From the NCBI GenBank assembly GCA_946699065.1, contig CAMPDV010000225.1, positions 310,001 to 374,000 of the forward strand: a DNA stretch of 64,000 nt, written 5' to 3'. The position numbers and the translations under genes are program-made. This stretch comes from Loxodes magnus (Eukaryota; Ciliophora; Karyorelictea; Loxodida; Loxodidae). This document shows positions 32,400 to 44,920 of the stretch, in pieces (position 1 is the first letter of the stretch; every line of letters begins with the position of its first letter). The notes under the pieces are model-generated. The model did not search any database, was not told the origin of the DNA, and saw only the letters and a program-made list of their open reading frames with translations.

Positions 32400-34860
32400 G
32401 AATAGATTTATTAGATTTTTCTTAAAGCTTACTTAAAGAACTTCATAGAAATCTTTACTCATCTCTTATTCTAAATTTTAAACTAAAAGAGTTTTTTGAC
32501 ATCTAAAACTGTAAGAATAGCTTCCTTCAAAGATAGACATTAGTAAATGTTTTTAATGTTTTTCAATTATAATCTTAATCTCATCAATTTGTAATTCCTC
32601 TTGTTATAATCTTTTATTACTCTCTTTTTTGCTTTTTCCATTACTAATAATTCTAGTCTTCTTGACATAATTTTCTTGTGAAATATTTTTATTTATAAAT
32701 CTAAACATCCCAAATAAAACCTCGGAAAAGAGATTATAAGTCCTTAATCGTATAATATAAAAGCTTCTTAAGTCATAATTCCCAATCTTTTACGATAGTC
32801 AATTTCTTTTATTAGAATACTATATACATTTAAAAAAGTGCTCAAATGTATCATACTCTTTTTCTTAACCAGCTACTATATAATATAATAGACTAAATAT
32901 AATCTTTAGGAACTTCAACTTAATTTAGAGTTTAACATTTAACTGTTTAGTTCAATTTCTCCTTCTTTAAAAAAATTAGTTTACTAAGGATAAATAAAAG
33001 ATTAGTATCCTCTAATACGAAAAAATAGCCAGAAGATGGTTTTTTGGAAATTAAAGCAAAGAAATTATTCTAAATAAATATCTTTATTATGATTATTAAA
33101 TTGCTTATTAATTAAGAGATTCCTAATCAATAGTTAGTATTATTTATTTACCATGCTATTATATTTTTCTCACCTCTAAATAACTAAAATGCTTATAGTA
33201 TATCCAATGCTAATTTTTCTTTAATTCTAATTTACAAAATTTTTAGATAAATTATCGATTTTAATTTAAACAGACAACTACTAGATAATGTATATCCTAA
33301 TAAGATACTATTATTAATGCCTTATGAGTTGCTTTCTATTAATAGACTTATCTTATTATTTTAAATTTACTAAAGTAAGGTATTTATTAGATTTTAAGCT
33401 ATTTTATTAAATTAACTAGTAAATAGAGATTATTTAATATCTTTATTAATCTTTCTTTTGCTTCTTTAGTCTAATCTAAGTTTTGTAGAGTTAACCCTTT
33501 TTTGTAGACAACTTCCGATTAACATGATCAAGTTTGATTGCTACGTTACAGCAACCATTATATCTGACTAAGTTGTTCAGACCGGGTCTTTGTTCTTTGT
33601 GAAAGAAGTACTTTAAAGACAGATCATTTCGCATATCATTAGGAATTACTTATCAATGAAAAATTATTGCCTATTTGCATATTTAGGATTAAGTTAAATA
33701 GGCTCAATAGAGTCAGAATAGTTCACTAGTTTTATAGAGAATAGCCATTATGTTTGCAAAGACTTACATATCCCTTGTCTAATCTACCTAAGTTTTACAA
33801 TGAGAATTCTTTAATGCTATAATCATCTACATTATTAGGATTTATTATAATAGCTATATTTGAATACCTTAGAACTTCAAGATAATTGTAATCTTCACTT
33901 ACTAAGATTAGATATTATAAGATGTTGATAAAGACTTAAACTTTTCCTTCTTTATTATTTCATTATCTTTGTTTACTATTCTGAATTTGTTTAAAGTTAC
34001 CGATTTTACTATAACTTATTTATTATTATCTTTTAGGACTAATTTGATTATTTATTTGATTTAGATGCTCCTTTAGATCTTCTTATGCTTGCTTTCTTAT
34101 CTTGTATTCAAACATAGTTTAAATACTTTCCTTAACTTAATTTTACTGAAGTCTTTTACATTAAGCCTTTATATGCTTGCTATTTACAATCTCTTCTAAT
34201 TTATCTTTCCTTTATTCCTCCCTTATATAAATACTTTAATTTTAAAGATCAGATAAATAGTGATTTTTTAATTATCAGGATTAATCATATTTTCTACTTT
34301 TGACTACTTTCTTTACTTTAAATTGACTATATTAGTTTTGTTCAAATTAATCTGAACTTTATGTTCTTTATGACTTTCAAAAAAAGGATATTTCTATTTG
34401 AATCTAGTTAAGATTTGAAGGCATATATTTGAAATCCTAACTATCTAATATAATATCTTATTTTCAAACGTTTTTTAGGATAATCGCTTCGTATCTTTGG
34501 CTGTGCTTTTGTACGCGGTTAGATTGCTTTTCAATTTATAATCGATTTCACTTTCTTAATATATTGCAATCAATGCCCACATTGAGAGAGTTTCTAAGAA
34601 GCTTTAATGAAACGTGTATGAATTTATTTCCAGTTTTTGACTACAATTTTAGTAGTTACCTTAATGATTTCATAATTAAGCTTACTTATTCCTTTTGTAG
34701 ACTGACAAATCTTTCCTTTGTAGGCTTTCATGCATCTTCCTGTGTTTATCATATAAATTAGCACTTTCTTTTAAATCATTTAAAGAAGAGTCACTATTAA
34801 CCTCTAGTGAACTGTATATCTGCAATTAGATTAAAATCAGAAATATCTCAAATAAATGAA
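32400..34860 (-). pseudogene. Degenerate retroelement with NSDS ORF and RT C-terminus, copy 3
   Basis: From right to left on the minus strand: an NSDS-family block (NSDSSLNDLKESANLYDKHR, then NCSQKLEINSYTFHQSFLET); a coding-like middle (VSEDYNYLEVLRYSNIAIII and KEFSLQNLGRLDKGYVSLCK); then a region whose end matches RT copy 2: EYDTFEHFFK at the zinc-like motif, KIGNYDLRS, and MSRRLELLVMEKAKKRVIKD. Catalytic palm motifs could not be read. It links the NSDS family to the RT family in one element. Heavily decayed. Confidence 0.6.
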
Positions 34861-35337
34861 ATTTAAGCCTTATAAACACTATATTTATAGGAAGCAAACT
34901 AAACCAAAAAAAGACGCAAAATAAAAAGATAAAAAGGAAAATACAAATAATGCCATAATCAAACTTTTGTACATAGTTATATATAGTTTTATAATAAAGA
35001 AGTACTTCTAGAAAAAGTAAAGAAGAAGGATTGTATTTAATAGATTAATAATTACTTCTTTAGTTCTTTAATTGTGTAACCTGCTTTTTGCTTTTGTCCT
35101 TTCTTTTTTTTTCTTTTTACTATAAGAAATTTTTTGGATGCTTTTTTGTTCTTTTTCATACATTTTTGGTTGTAATTTAGAATCGTGATTGGGAAAATGA
35201 TGAATAAGTATAAGTTTAAATAATTAAGAAAAAGAAGGTAAATAAAAGATGGAAAAAGAAATGTAGTTTTCAGATTATGATGTAAGCAAAAATATGATTC
35301 TGAGTTCTTATTTCCTAAATCTCGTCTGAGCAACTTT

Positions 35338-36470
35338 ATGAAAAGCGGAAAATAAAAAGTTATACAAACACAAAAAAATTAAGAACTTACACTTTTATAT
35401 CAACTTACTATAGATGTCTATAACTTAAAGGAAGAGATTGAAAAAGTAGAATAAATAAAGTTTGGAAGAAGTTTAAACAGTTAAGATAGATTATAGACCA
35501 GAAATATAATTGGAAGTTTTCTTTAACATCTAAAATAACTGTTGAGCTAATTTATGAATAAAAACGAACAATTATCGTAATAATTTAAACATGCAAATAT
35601 TCTTAAAAATAGAGTTTGGTATGAACCGAAGCAAAATGAAGCGTAAGGAAATTGAAGCGGTTAAAATGGAAATTTTTAAAGTTAAAAAGAAAAAATTATT
35701 ACTGATCAGAATTTCAATTAGATCTTATAGGAAACAGTCTACTACTGCTAATTTTTCCAAAAAACTAAATAGGAATTACATGAAATTCAATAATTGAGAA
35801 AGAAAAAAAGACTGATAAATTATGTAGAGAAATAATAAGAACGTACTATAATTAAGGAAAATGAATATAAGAAAATTTAAGAAATTCAAGGAAACGCTAG
35901 TACCAGATCTCGTTAAAAACTAAATATCCCAAACATTTCTATTAGTCCATTAAACCATACTCTTTTGGGTAGTTCTAAGAGATGTAAAAATTCCTGTAAA
36001 GGATAAATTATTATGTCAATAATAATTAAAGAAGGAGCTCAATTAACATCAAAAATAAAGGTTGAACAATCTAATACATTAATATTTTATCTAACCTTAT
36101 TTCTTTCAAATATCATTAAAATATAACTTTTTAGATAATTCAATTTCAGCTAATTATTTTATCAAAAACTGAGAATAAAAAGTATTAAGCAAACACTAAA
36201 AAGTAACCTAACTCTAAATTTTCAATATCAACTAAAGTTAACTAGATTTATAATCTTAATTAGGAAGATTTACTATAATGCTTTTATACCTAATCTTAAC
36301 AATTTTATTACTAAGAAATAGCTGACATTATTAGATTGCTTCCAAGTATTAAAGCTACTGGACTTGACTAAATACCTAATGAATTCTAAAATATGCTTAA
36401 CATGAACTCTGAAATCATAATGTTAATTTTAAAACTTTGAAATTATAAATTAAGATCATAAGGTAAACAA
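35338..36470 (+). pseudogene. 5' half of an RT element (copy 4)
   Basis: From ATG 35338 a Gln/Lys-rich coiled-coil frame (LTLLYQLTIDVYNLKEEIEK) runs to a region reading RQKLNIPNISISPLNHTLLG. Farther on, in another frame, comes EIADIIRLLPSIKATGLDQI then PNEFQNMLN, equivalent to the finger motif NKATGNDG of copy 1. It stops there; the palm and C-terminus are absent and the family D gag on the other strand follows. Truncated. Confidence 0.6.
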
Positions 36471-36597
36471 TATTAGTTTAAATTTAATGGATGAAAGCTT
36501 GATTTCTAAATAATTAAAAAATATAATTCAGAAGACTAATAAAATAATATTATTTAATAATAAAGTCATTTACATATATAAATTTAAGTTAACGTTA

Positions 36598-37454
36598 AAG
36601 TTAAAGTTAAAAAGCTTTGTTAAAGCCTTAGTAGTCAGCCATCTGACCTATTCTATCAGCTTGTCTCCATTAGTTTGCCTTGAATTTCTACTAGGCTTAG
36701 TTAGGCGGTGTAGCACTTCATTAGCGCACCATCCTTTAATATTCTGAATAGTTTTCATCTTGCATGTACCGTTCCTAATTATTTCTCCAAGGATTAAGAT
36801 TTGAATTAAAGAATTTTTTTCTATAAATATTTCCGTTTTATGTTGGATATATCCTAAATAGTTTTCTAAAAATATCTTATTTATTCTTTCTTTAAATTTC
36901 GCTTAGTTAGTAGCAGTATTTTCATTGGTGTTATTTATTGCACACGTAGCATTTTATTCTTCTTTTAAACTATTATTCCTGTAACACTTATTTAATTTAA
37001 ATTTACTACTTATTTTAAATAAACGTTTACTGTTTATTTTAATTTGAGGCTTCATTTTCTATTTCCATAGGATCTGATTAATTCTGTTAAATCGAAAATG
37101 GCGTTACCTGAATTTATTATTTAATTTAAAGAATTCTTTATTCCAGTTTGTTTTCTATTTCTTATGATGATTAATATTGTTTCTCAAGTAAAGACGTTAT
37201 TAGTTTTTCTAATTTTTCTACTTTATCAGTAGGTATCTATTTTTAAACATAAACTCTTTTAATGACTTAGATAATATTTCTATTTGAGTTTGTGTCGGAA
37301 GTTTTTTTAATTCTGGATTTCCAAATGGTTAATGTTCGTCATATCAATCATATTTCTCACTTTCACTCATTGTAATTATTTCGCTTTTTTATTTTTTAGA
37401 GAATTTTCCTGTTTAAATGTTTTGTTCAAAGTTCTTTTATTTCTTAGAAGCCAT
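36598..37454 (-). pseudogene. Gag-like ORF, family D, best-preserved knuckle
   Basis: Minus-strand copy of 19292-20145, mostly collinear. ATG 37454 (MASKK...). The knuckle is intact: CYVCNKQHQWKYC (C-X2-C-X3-H-X4-C), with TGA=Trp. The C-terminus reads WSATPPNQAQQKFKANWRQA, then DRIGQMADYQGFNKAF, and TAA. Beyond the TAA the sequence becomes a short AAGTTA-type tandem and then unrelated DNA. I did not verify the frame across the whole length. Confidence 0.6.
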
Positions 37455-38412
37455 TTTATTTAATATTCAGTTAAGAATCCATAGTATTCAATAACAAATT
37501 TAACTTAGTTTTATACTCTTTTATTTAATTTTATAATTTTAATTTTATTTTTTTCAATTTCTACAAAATTTTCTAATGGAAAAGAATGATTATAATGAAT
37601 ACATTTATAAATGAACATTATAAATTTATTTAATTTAATACCTTTAATTATCTTATAAAACTTAAAAATTTTCTTTTTTCTTCCTAAATTATTATTAATA
37701 GATTTATCTCCATATTTTTATGTTTTCCTTGATATTTTTTACACTTCTTTTTATAAATAAATAATTGATCAATCTGATTATTTTGACATTTATTATATAA
37801 ATATTGTTTTCAAATTGATAAAATCATAATTTTATAGTTTTCATTATTTTTGACGATTGGCAAATTTTTTTTATAAAAACAGTAATTTTAAATTTAGCTT
37901 CTATAGATTTCTTTAATTTTACATTTTTAATTAAATTTATTTAAATTACCATTTTATTAAATTAATAATAAATTTATTGCATGTAGGATTATATGCATTG
38001 CATGAAAATTTAAATTTTAAGTTCTAAAGTTATTCTATAAATATCCCCAATTACTTATAATATATTAGTTAAATAACTTAAGGGTTTTATATTAAAATGA
38101 TTTATTTTAGAATATTCATTTACACTTCCTTTTATTTAAATTAACTTTGTTTTTTATAATTCTAAGTTGAGTTATGTTTAGCTATGATCCTTAAATTTTA
38201 TGATGTAATATAATTAATATTAATATAGATAACATTTTATTTATATTTTAATAATTTTTACAAAAATATTGATCTAAATTGTATACATTAAATGTATAAT
38301 ATTAAGAAAATTTAAATAAACTTTTTGTAATGAAATAATAGTCTATTATCAATATTAATGTCAATAATAGTATTTTAATTTTATTTAAATTATTAATACT
38401 AATTAAATACTT
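37455..38412. other. AT-rich intergenic region
   Basis: A/T runs separating two gag elements of different family; nothing recognised. Confidence 0.5.
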
Positions 38413-38430
38413 AATTATAATCTGTAGTTA
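38413..38430. repeat. Target-site duplication, left copy
   Basis: AATTATAATCTGTAGTTA recurs with one main change at 39322-39340, flanking the intact gag ORF. Confidence 0.7.
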
Positions 38431-38436
38431 TATAAA

Positions 38437-39312
38437 ATGGAAGGCTTAAAGAAAGGTTTCTACACCACCTCCAAGAAATAGGAGAGGAAACCAGAAGCCA
38501 CTTTTAATCAGTCGTCTTACACTTAACTCTAATCTTCTTCTTAATAAGACTAAACTCCGGTGAAGTAATATTAATCTTCCTTATCTAGGGAAGAATATCC
38601 AATTGCTAGGACAAGCCATGAACTCACTCCGTCAACGCAGGAAAAGCCAAGGAAGCAGCCTAAGTCGGCTCTATATTAGGAGATGTCGGAAGTCTATCCA
38701 TCCGGGTAGTTGAACATAGAACAATTAATTAAGGTAGTCATAAACCTATAGGAAGAGGTTAAGAAGCTCAAGAAGGAAAATACAAAGCTAATGGATTTAA
38801 TTGAGCAACAGGACTCAAGAGAGCTTCGAATGGCAAATTGGGAAAGGGAGCTTGACATTCTCTGGAAGTATCAGTAGGAAGAGTTGAAATAGATGAGCGC
38901 CTCAATAAAAACGATACAAGATTAAAATAAGGAAATAATATTAAGTTAGAGACAAGAAATTCCTAAGATCGACAAAATGGAAATAGAAGAAGAGAAGGTA
39001 ATCAAGATGGAGCCGGCTAGAAAGATAAAGAAGAAATGTTACTTTTGTAAAAGCCAGAATCATCTGTACAGAAGATGTAAGAAATTCTAGAAATTCAAGA
39101 AAGAATACTGAATTAAAGAAGAAAAGGAAAGGAAGAAACTGTATTGCAATAAAGATGGACAAATATACAAGAAAAAATAAAAACAATCAGGAACTTCAAG
39201 AATAGAGAAGATGAGAATTGGGACAAGAGAGAATCAAGAAGAAAAACCACCAAGATTGAAAAACTTTTATTTTATGCGGCGGCTTGAAGCTACTGCAGAA
39301 CATTTAAATTGA
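38437..39312 (+). CDS. Gag-like protein with CCHC knuckle, family A, intact
   Basis: ORF1/gag-type nucleic-acid-binding protein. ATG 38437 to TGA 39310-39312 is exactly 292 codons with no break. Order: Ser/Thr/Gln-rich N-terminus (MEGLKKGFYTTSKKQERKPE); YPSGQLNIEQLIKVVINL and a coiled coil (QEEVKKLKKENTKLMDLIEQ); linker; the knuckle CYFCKSQNHLYRRC (C-X2-C-X4-H-X4-C) at about residues 200-215; basic C-terminus with YCNKDGQIYKKK. It is the only clearly intact gag of family A here. It is flanked by an 18-bp direct repeat just before the ATG and just after the stop, so the insert is essentially the ORF alone, without RT or endonuclease. It would need enzymes in trans to move. Confidence 0.8.
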
Positions 39313-39321
39313 ATTTAATCG

Positions 39322-39340
39322 AATTATAATCTATAGTTTA
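39322..39340. repeat. Target-site duplication, right copy
   Basis: AATTATAATCTATAGTTTA, partner of 38413-38430. Confidence 0.7.
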
Positions 39341-39948
39341 ATATGCTATTTTCAACATAACAACTTTTTTACCTGTCTCTATATATAGTACTGTATTTAT
39401 ATAAAATATTTTTAAATTTAGATCCAAATTGAAATTATTAAGATAGAAATTTAATTTTTTATTAGATTGGAGCATATATTTTTTTATAATGCTCTATTAA
39501 TTATTTCAGAAAAAATAAAGCTGATTATTATGCAATTATCTAAAAAAATTAATATAAATATTTAAAATATAAGCAAATAGAAAATTTAAATAGAAAACAA
39601 GAATAATCTATACAATTTAAAGTTTTACATTGTTTAGAAAAATATAATTATTTATAAATATTTGGAAAGTTTGTTAAATATAGGCATTCTTGCCAAAATT
39701 TTCGTTAATACTATAAAAATTGGAAATTAAAAAGCAATAAAATATTAAAGAAAATATAAGCATATTAATAATTTATTTAAGGATAATTCAAGTAATTTTT
39801 ATATTGGAATCATTTTTAAAAAGAATGAATCATTTAATTTATGAAAATATAAATTAAAAATTAAAAAAACTATATAAAAAATTAGAAAGATTAAATTATA
39901 AAATCTTGAATTTTTTAAGATTTTAAATAAGATAAAAATCAATAAAAT

Positions 39949-39967
39949 AAGAAAATAATTTTTAAAT
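39949..39967. repeat. Target-site duplication, left copy
   Basis: AAGAAAATAATTTTTAAAT recurs at 40794-40812 with one change, flanking the family C gag element. Confidence 0.75.
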
Positions 39968-39969
39968 AA

Positions 39970-40770
39970 ATGGAACAATCTATTCGCCTTTCCAAAAAAC
40001 TTAAATAGAAACGCAAAAAGGAAAGCGGTGAAACAATTACTTAAATAACAAAAACTAGAAGAGAAATCGAGCTCCTCATCAGAAGGTAAAATTATGATAG
40101 GAACAGCTCAGAAGAATCCAGGTAAGATTGTAGAGAATTCAGAACTTTTTTTATAGCTCGATTAAATGAAAAATAAAATTTCTGAGTATCAAGAAATAAT
40201 TTACAACCAAGGAGAAAAAATCAGAGAATTAATGAACTTCATAGATGATCAAAATAATGAATTGTTAATAATTAGACGTCAGTTAATCCAGAATAATTTA
40301 GTAACGGAATAATAATTATACTAATAGTCTCAAACGAACCTTAAACAAAATCAAGACATGATCATTGAAAAGGAATTAATTTAAAATGATGTTGCAGAAA
40401 AATAGAAAAATGAAAATATTGAATAAGATTTAATAAAACGAATAAATCAGCTCGAAAAAAAAGTATTTTAGAAAAAACCTTTGGAAAGATAAACCAAACA
40501 ATGTTGGTATTGCAAGTCAAGATGACATTTATTGAAAAATTGTGGTGGCTGAAAGCAAATATAATTAAAAGAACAACTAAGAACGTGAAAGACTCTTAAT
40601 AGGCTATGAATTACTGAAGCCGGAGTCTATAAAAGAAAAATATTTGCTGAAAACTCGGAAGATTTTTAGTGGTTACCTCCCACGTAAAAAACTTGGTCGT
40701 GGTATCCATCCACGTTAAAAAAATGGCAGCAAGAAACTGGTTGAGATTCCAGGTATTGCAAGACTTTTTA
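39970..40770 (+). pseudogene. Gag-like ORF with CCHC knuckle, family C, best copy
   Basis: ATG 39970 reads MEQSIRLSKKLKQKRKKESG. The body then continues in the +1 frame: SSSSEGKIMIGTAQKNPGKI, GEKIRELMNFIDDQNNELLI (coiled coil), knuckle CWYCKSRWHLLKNC (C-X2-C-X4-H-X4-C, Trp by TGA), and a Trp-rich tail (TWSWYPSTLKKWQQETGWD). Apart from that single shift the frame is continuous. The same shift between the ATG segment and the body is seen at 7125 and 57693. Bounded by a 19-bp target-site duplication; the 3' end carries a short (ATT)n tail. No RT. Confidence 0.75.
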
Positions 40771-40793
40771 ACTTTAAGTTCATTATTATTATT

Positions 40794-40812
40794 AAGAAAA
40801 TAATTTTAAAAT
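40794..40812. repeat. Target-site duplication, right copy
   Basis: AAGAAAATAATTTTAAAAT, partner of 39949-39967, immediately after the (ATT)n tail. Confidence 0.75.
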
Positions 40813-41348
40813 ATATGAAAAAATTATCTGTTTTAAATTTATAAATCAATTTAACAAAGACATCTTCTAAGGAAAAATTTAATTCAATCATACTTTTTAA
40901 TGTTAGTTTAACATAATTGAATATTTCTTAATATCAAAATGAAAATAATAAAATAACTAATTTTTAGGTATAATTTTATTAAACTGCTAAAAATTTGAGA
41001 GATATAAAAAAGTTTTATTAGATATTTCTCTGTTAATTTAATTTTTAATTTTTAATAAAATTATATTTTTATAATACTTATAACTAACTTTAATCTATAT
41101 TAATTATCTTTTACTTTTGATTGCTTCTATAAAAATGGAAAGCTATTAACTTAATACTTTATTCTAATATTTAAATTAAATTAAATTTTTATTTAAATGG
41201 TATCTGAATTAGAAATAAAATTATAGGATGTTAGAAATTAGATTTATTTGAATCGATGGATGAGATAAAGAATCAAAATAGATATATATTTATATTATTA
41301 TTATACCAAATAATTTGATTAAAATAGTAATAAATAAGTATGATTATA

Positions 41349-41720
41349 TACCGCGTAGCACCTCGTTGGCTTGCAGCTCTTTCTATATTAATATTTTATA
41401 TTAAAAAAGTGTTCCCATACTTCTTGTTGTCATTCTATTCGTTCAATAAGTCACATCAGCTTCTTCAAATGTAGAATCTGCTCATTAATAATTATTCTTG
41501 ATTCTTAAATAAAATGCTCAGATCTTCTTGTATAAGATCCAAATAAAGATTAGTAATTAAGTTATTAGCTGGCATATCAATCAAATTTTCATATTGTTAG
41601 TGAGAATTTTTAGACAAACTAAGCGAGTTTCTTACGAGTTTGTTATCCCTTCTCCGTGGTGGCATCTAGTGCGAGATTACTCGTAATGCAGTATACACTA
41701 CACCAGATTATCTACTGTTC
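41349..41720 (-). mobile_element. Hairpin-tailed cassette E5
   Basis: Terminal hairpin at 41349-41382; its outer stem is partly lost. The body reads TALRVISHQMPPRRRDNKLV, then MPANNLITNLYLDLIQEDLS and, after a shift, HLKKLMWLIERIEWQQEVWE with two TGA Trp codons conserved in E1. The 5' part aligns with E8 (AGATGCCACCA). AT-rich DNA on both sides (40813-41340 and 41721-42788) shows nothing else. Confidence 0.6.
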
Positions 41721-42788
41721 TCCCAATAGCGACATAAATGTGTATTATCTTATTAATTATTTTTCTAATTTCTTCTTTGTTTCTTAAATTTAATTTTTTG
41801 TAGAGAAACTTAATTTGAACATTTTTTAAAAAAATGAATAAAAGAAGAATAATTAAAAGCTACTATAATATATAATAATCTACTATATTATAAGTAAAAT
41901 TTATATAATTACTATTTTAAACACAATATTTTTTAAAAGCTAATAGTTTTAAAATAAATATTTATTTATAGTTATTTAACAGATTATATTTAGAATATTT
42001 CTATAAATCTAAAATCATATAAGGATTTTTACACCATCATATATTTAAATTCAATTTATTTAATACCTTTTATAAAATACTTGTATTCGTATAAAACTTA
42101 AAGTTATAAAAATAGTAAAATATCTCTTATTTTCAAATATTTATTAAAGATATATATTTTTAACTATTTCAATTAATTTAATTCTTAGAATATTTATTTA
42201 TAAAGTCTTAATAGTTTTTTATTGCCTATTAAAGAAATCCTTTTTCATATAATATAAAGCTATAATTAAATTATATATTAAATTTATTTAAAAAAGGATT
42301 TTGTTTTTATATATTTTCAGATTAAAAGATATTATATATATTTTAAGCTTACGCAAACAAATTTATTAACTCACTTTATTCTTAATTAAATAAACCTAAG
42401 TAGTAGATAATTCTTTTTTAAGTACTTTAATATTTAAATAAATAAATTACATCACTAAAATCTTAAAATTTTATAATTATTAAATATCTATTACATAAGA
42501 AAGTAGGTAGACAATTTTACTATAGCAACTTTAATTAAAAATAATTAAAAAAATTAAAAGTTATTAAGGTTAATAGAAAGAAGAATAGTGTAAAATTTTT
42601 AATTTTTAAACAGGAAAACTATAAATTTTAGTAGTAATAATAGTAGATTATTTTATAGTTTTTCATTTAAAAAGTAATTTCTCTTTTCATTTTGAAACTT
42701 TAATTGTTTACTTTATAATTTTCTTTAGAAATGAATAATTACAATATAATTACATTATTTGAGTTACCATTCTAATAAACTTTATAAA

Positions 42789-44920
42789 ATGAACTAGAAA
42801 CATAATTTTATTTCTAGTGACTCGAATAAACTATCAACCAACGAAAATATCAAATCTTAAACTTCTCTTTATGAAGAGCATTAAAATCAAAATTTCTAAC
42901 AGTAAAATATAAATTTAGAAAAGTAAGAAAAAAGTGAAGAGTAAAAAGAAGATAAGCTCTAAGTTTAGAATTAATGGGTAAATGACTATTAAACATAGAA
43001 ATTTTGGAAATAAACTTATATTATAAATTATATTTTTTAGTTCTTAGAAGTCAAAGATATCGCTATTTTATAATTAGTAAATAGATTCTTCTACTACTAT
43101 AGGTATACATTCAATGAATTTTAAATTAGCTATTACGAAGATAATTTATGATTTACTAAATACTTTGTCGAATGAGCTTTTAAACAAATTTCGCGCTCAA
43201 ATGTAAAAATTTTAAGAATAGATTGTATTAATTTTTTTAATAAACAGATAGATTAAATTTATGAAATACTAACTGAAGCTATTAAGATAAGACTATAAGA
43301 CTAAAGAAGTAACTAACAACTTTAATTCTAAGAAATTTATTGTAGTGAAATGTGCAGAAATAACTTTATTTTATCTTGTTTTCCTTATTGTTATTAGTTA
43401 AAAGTATTAAGCATTCGTGATCAAGATTTAGAAGAATAATCTCTTTAGTTCTTATAAAAAATGCTAAATTTAGAAGCTCTTTGTATATAAGCCAACAATC
43501 TAACTGGCTAATTTTTATAAGATTTTTGCTGTAACTTAAAATTGAAAAATCTAGAGATTTTTAGTTTTAAATTATAATGAGAAAATGTAAAAGAATATTT
43601 ATAAATTAAAGGCAAAAATATAACAGAATTTAAATGTAGTTGCGATATAGAGATACTTTAGTTAATCGAGTTATGTCCTAATCTTTTATTTGATACTAAG
43701 ATTTAAAGTTAAAATAATATCGAAACTTGAAATAAAATCAAAAAATTTAAGATTAATAAATTAGAAATAAATTTGGAACGATTATCTTCTTCTTAAATCT
43801 TAAATATCTTTTATCAATAATACAAAAGTTTATAATCCATATACCTTAGTGATTTTGAATAGAGTTGCTCTAATTGATTTATTATCTTAATTCTTAATGC
43901 TCCTTAATTGAAGAATCTCTTTTTTTTTGTGGAAAAGATAATTAAGACTAAGAATAAGTTCATATGGAAAAATAAGAGTTTCTATTAATGAAAAATATCA
44001 AATTAAGCTTTTAGAAAGAATGAATGCTAGAAAGTATTTAATTGTTTAATAAGAGAGATATAACTGTTCAATTTATTAAATTTCTGCTTTGTAACTCTCC
44101 TTATTTAAAATAATTTAGTCTATTTAATATCAATTTGATAGATGACTAGAATTTTTTATAAAACAACTTTATCTAACAATTTAAAACTATCGAGTAAAAT
44201 ACTATTCCGTCTAATAAATAGCTACTCCAACTTGAGTCAGTAATTATTTAGAAATGTAATTAATTAAGCGATGAAATTGTCCAATTTGTTCTTGCAAAAT
44301 CTCCTAACCTAAAGTAGTTGAATCTAAGCAGTCTAGATAATATTTAAAATTAGACTTTTCATTTAATAGGAGTTTATAATAAGAACTTAGATTAACTGAA
44401 GATAGAATATCTCTAGTAACTAAAAGTTTAAACAGTTAATTTCATATTATAAAATTGCTAAAAGTTAAAATAAATAGAATTTGGTCCTTTAATTGAAATT
44501 TAAAATGAGACTTTTAAAATATTAAGTACTAATTGTAAGAAAATAGTTCATATTTAACTATGAAACTGTATTTTTAGTAAAGAAAATTGAATTAATTAAT
44601 TAGTCTAAATACCTACACTTAAAAAATTAATACTTATAAATTGCAAATTAAATAATAATCATGTGATTTAAATAGTAAACAACTGTAAATATATCAAATA
44701 CTTAGATCTATGCTATAACTCTAATATAACTTAAGAAGCATTTCCTTTATACGATAAAAATGGAATTTAATACTAAATTTGAAATAGATTAAGAAGCTTA
44801 TGACTAGAAGGGTGCTGCAAATTAGATAAATAATGAGTAGAAAAGTTTAGATAACAACTTAAAATGATTGACAATTATAATAATGAAATAGAATATGAGC
44901 TGAAATACTTCCACAAGTAG
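42789..44920 (+). CDS. F-box/LRR protein, one homopolymer frameshift
   Basis: Probable SCF-ligase substrate receptor. From ATG 42789 the codon frame was followed base by base to about 43919: a Gln/Glu-rich N-terminus; F-box-like IINYIFQFLEVKDIAILQLV; then LRRs (LEIFSFKLQW, LIELCPNLLFD). At the run of nine T (43920-43928) one base is missing relative to the paralog at 46854. Beyond it the frame resumes (LLCNSPYLKQFSLFNINLID, SPNLKQLNLSSLDN, IPTLKKLILINCKLNN) to YFHK and TAG 44918-44920, followed at once by TAA and soon by another TAG. TGA=Trp about ten times. The missing T could be a real lesion or a sequence error. It forms an inverted pair with 46854-49115. Confidence 0.8.

Noticed and set aside
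36586..36612. Telomere-like AAGTTA tandem
   Set aside because: Very short, G-poor and internal; a simple repeat at the end of a gag element.
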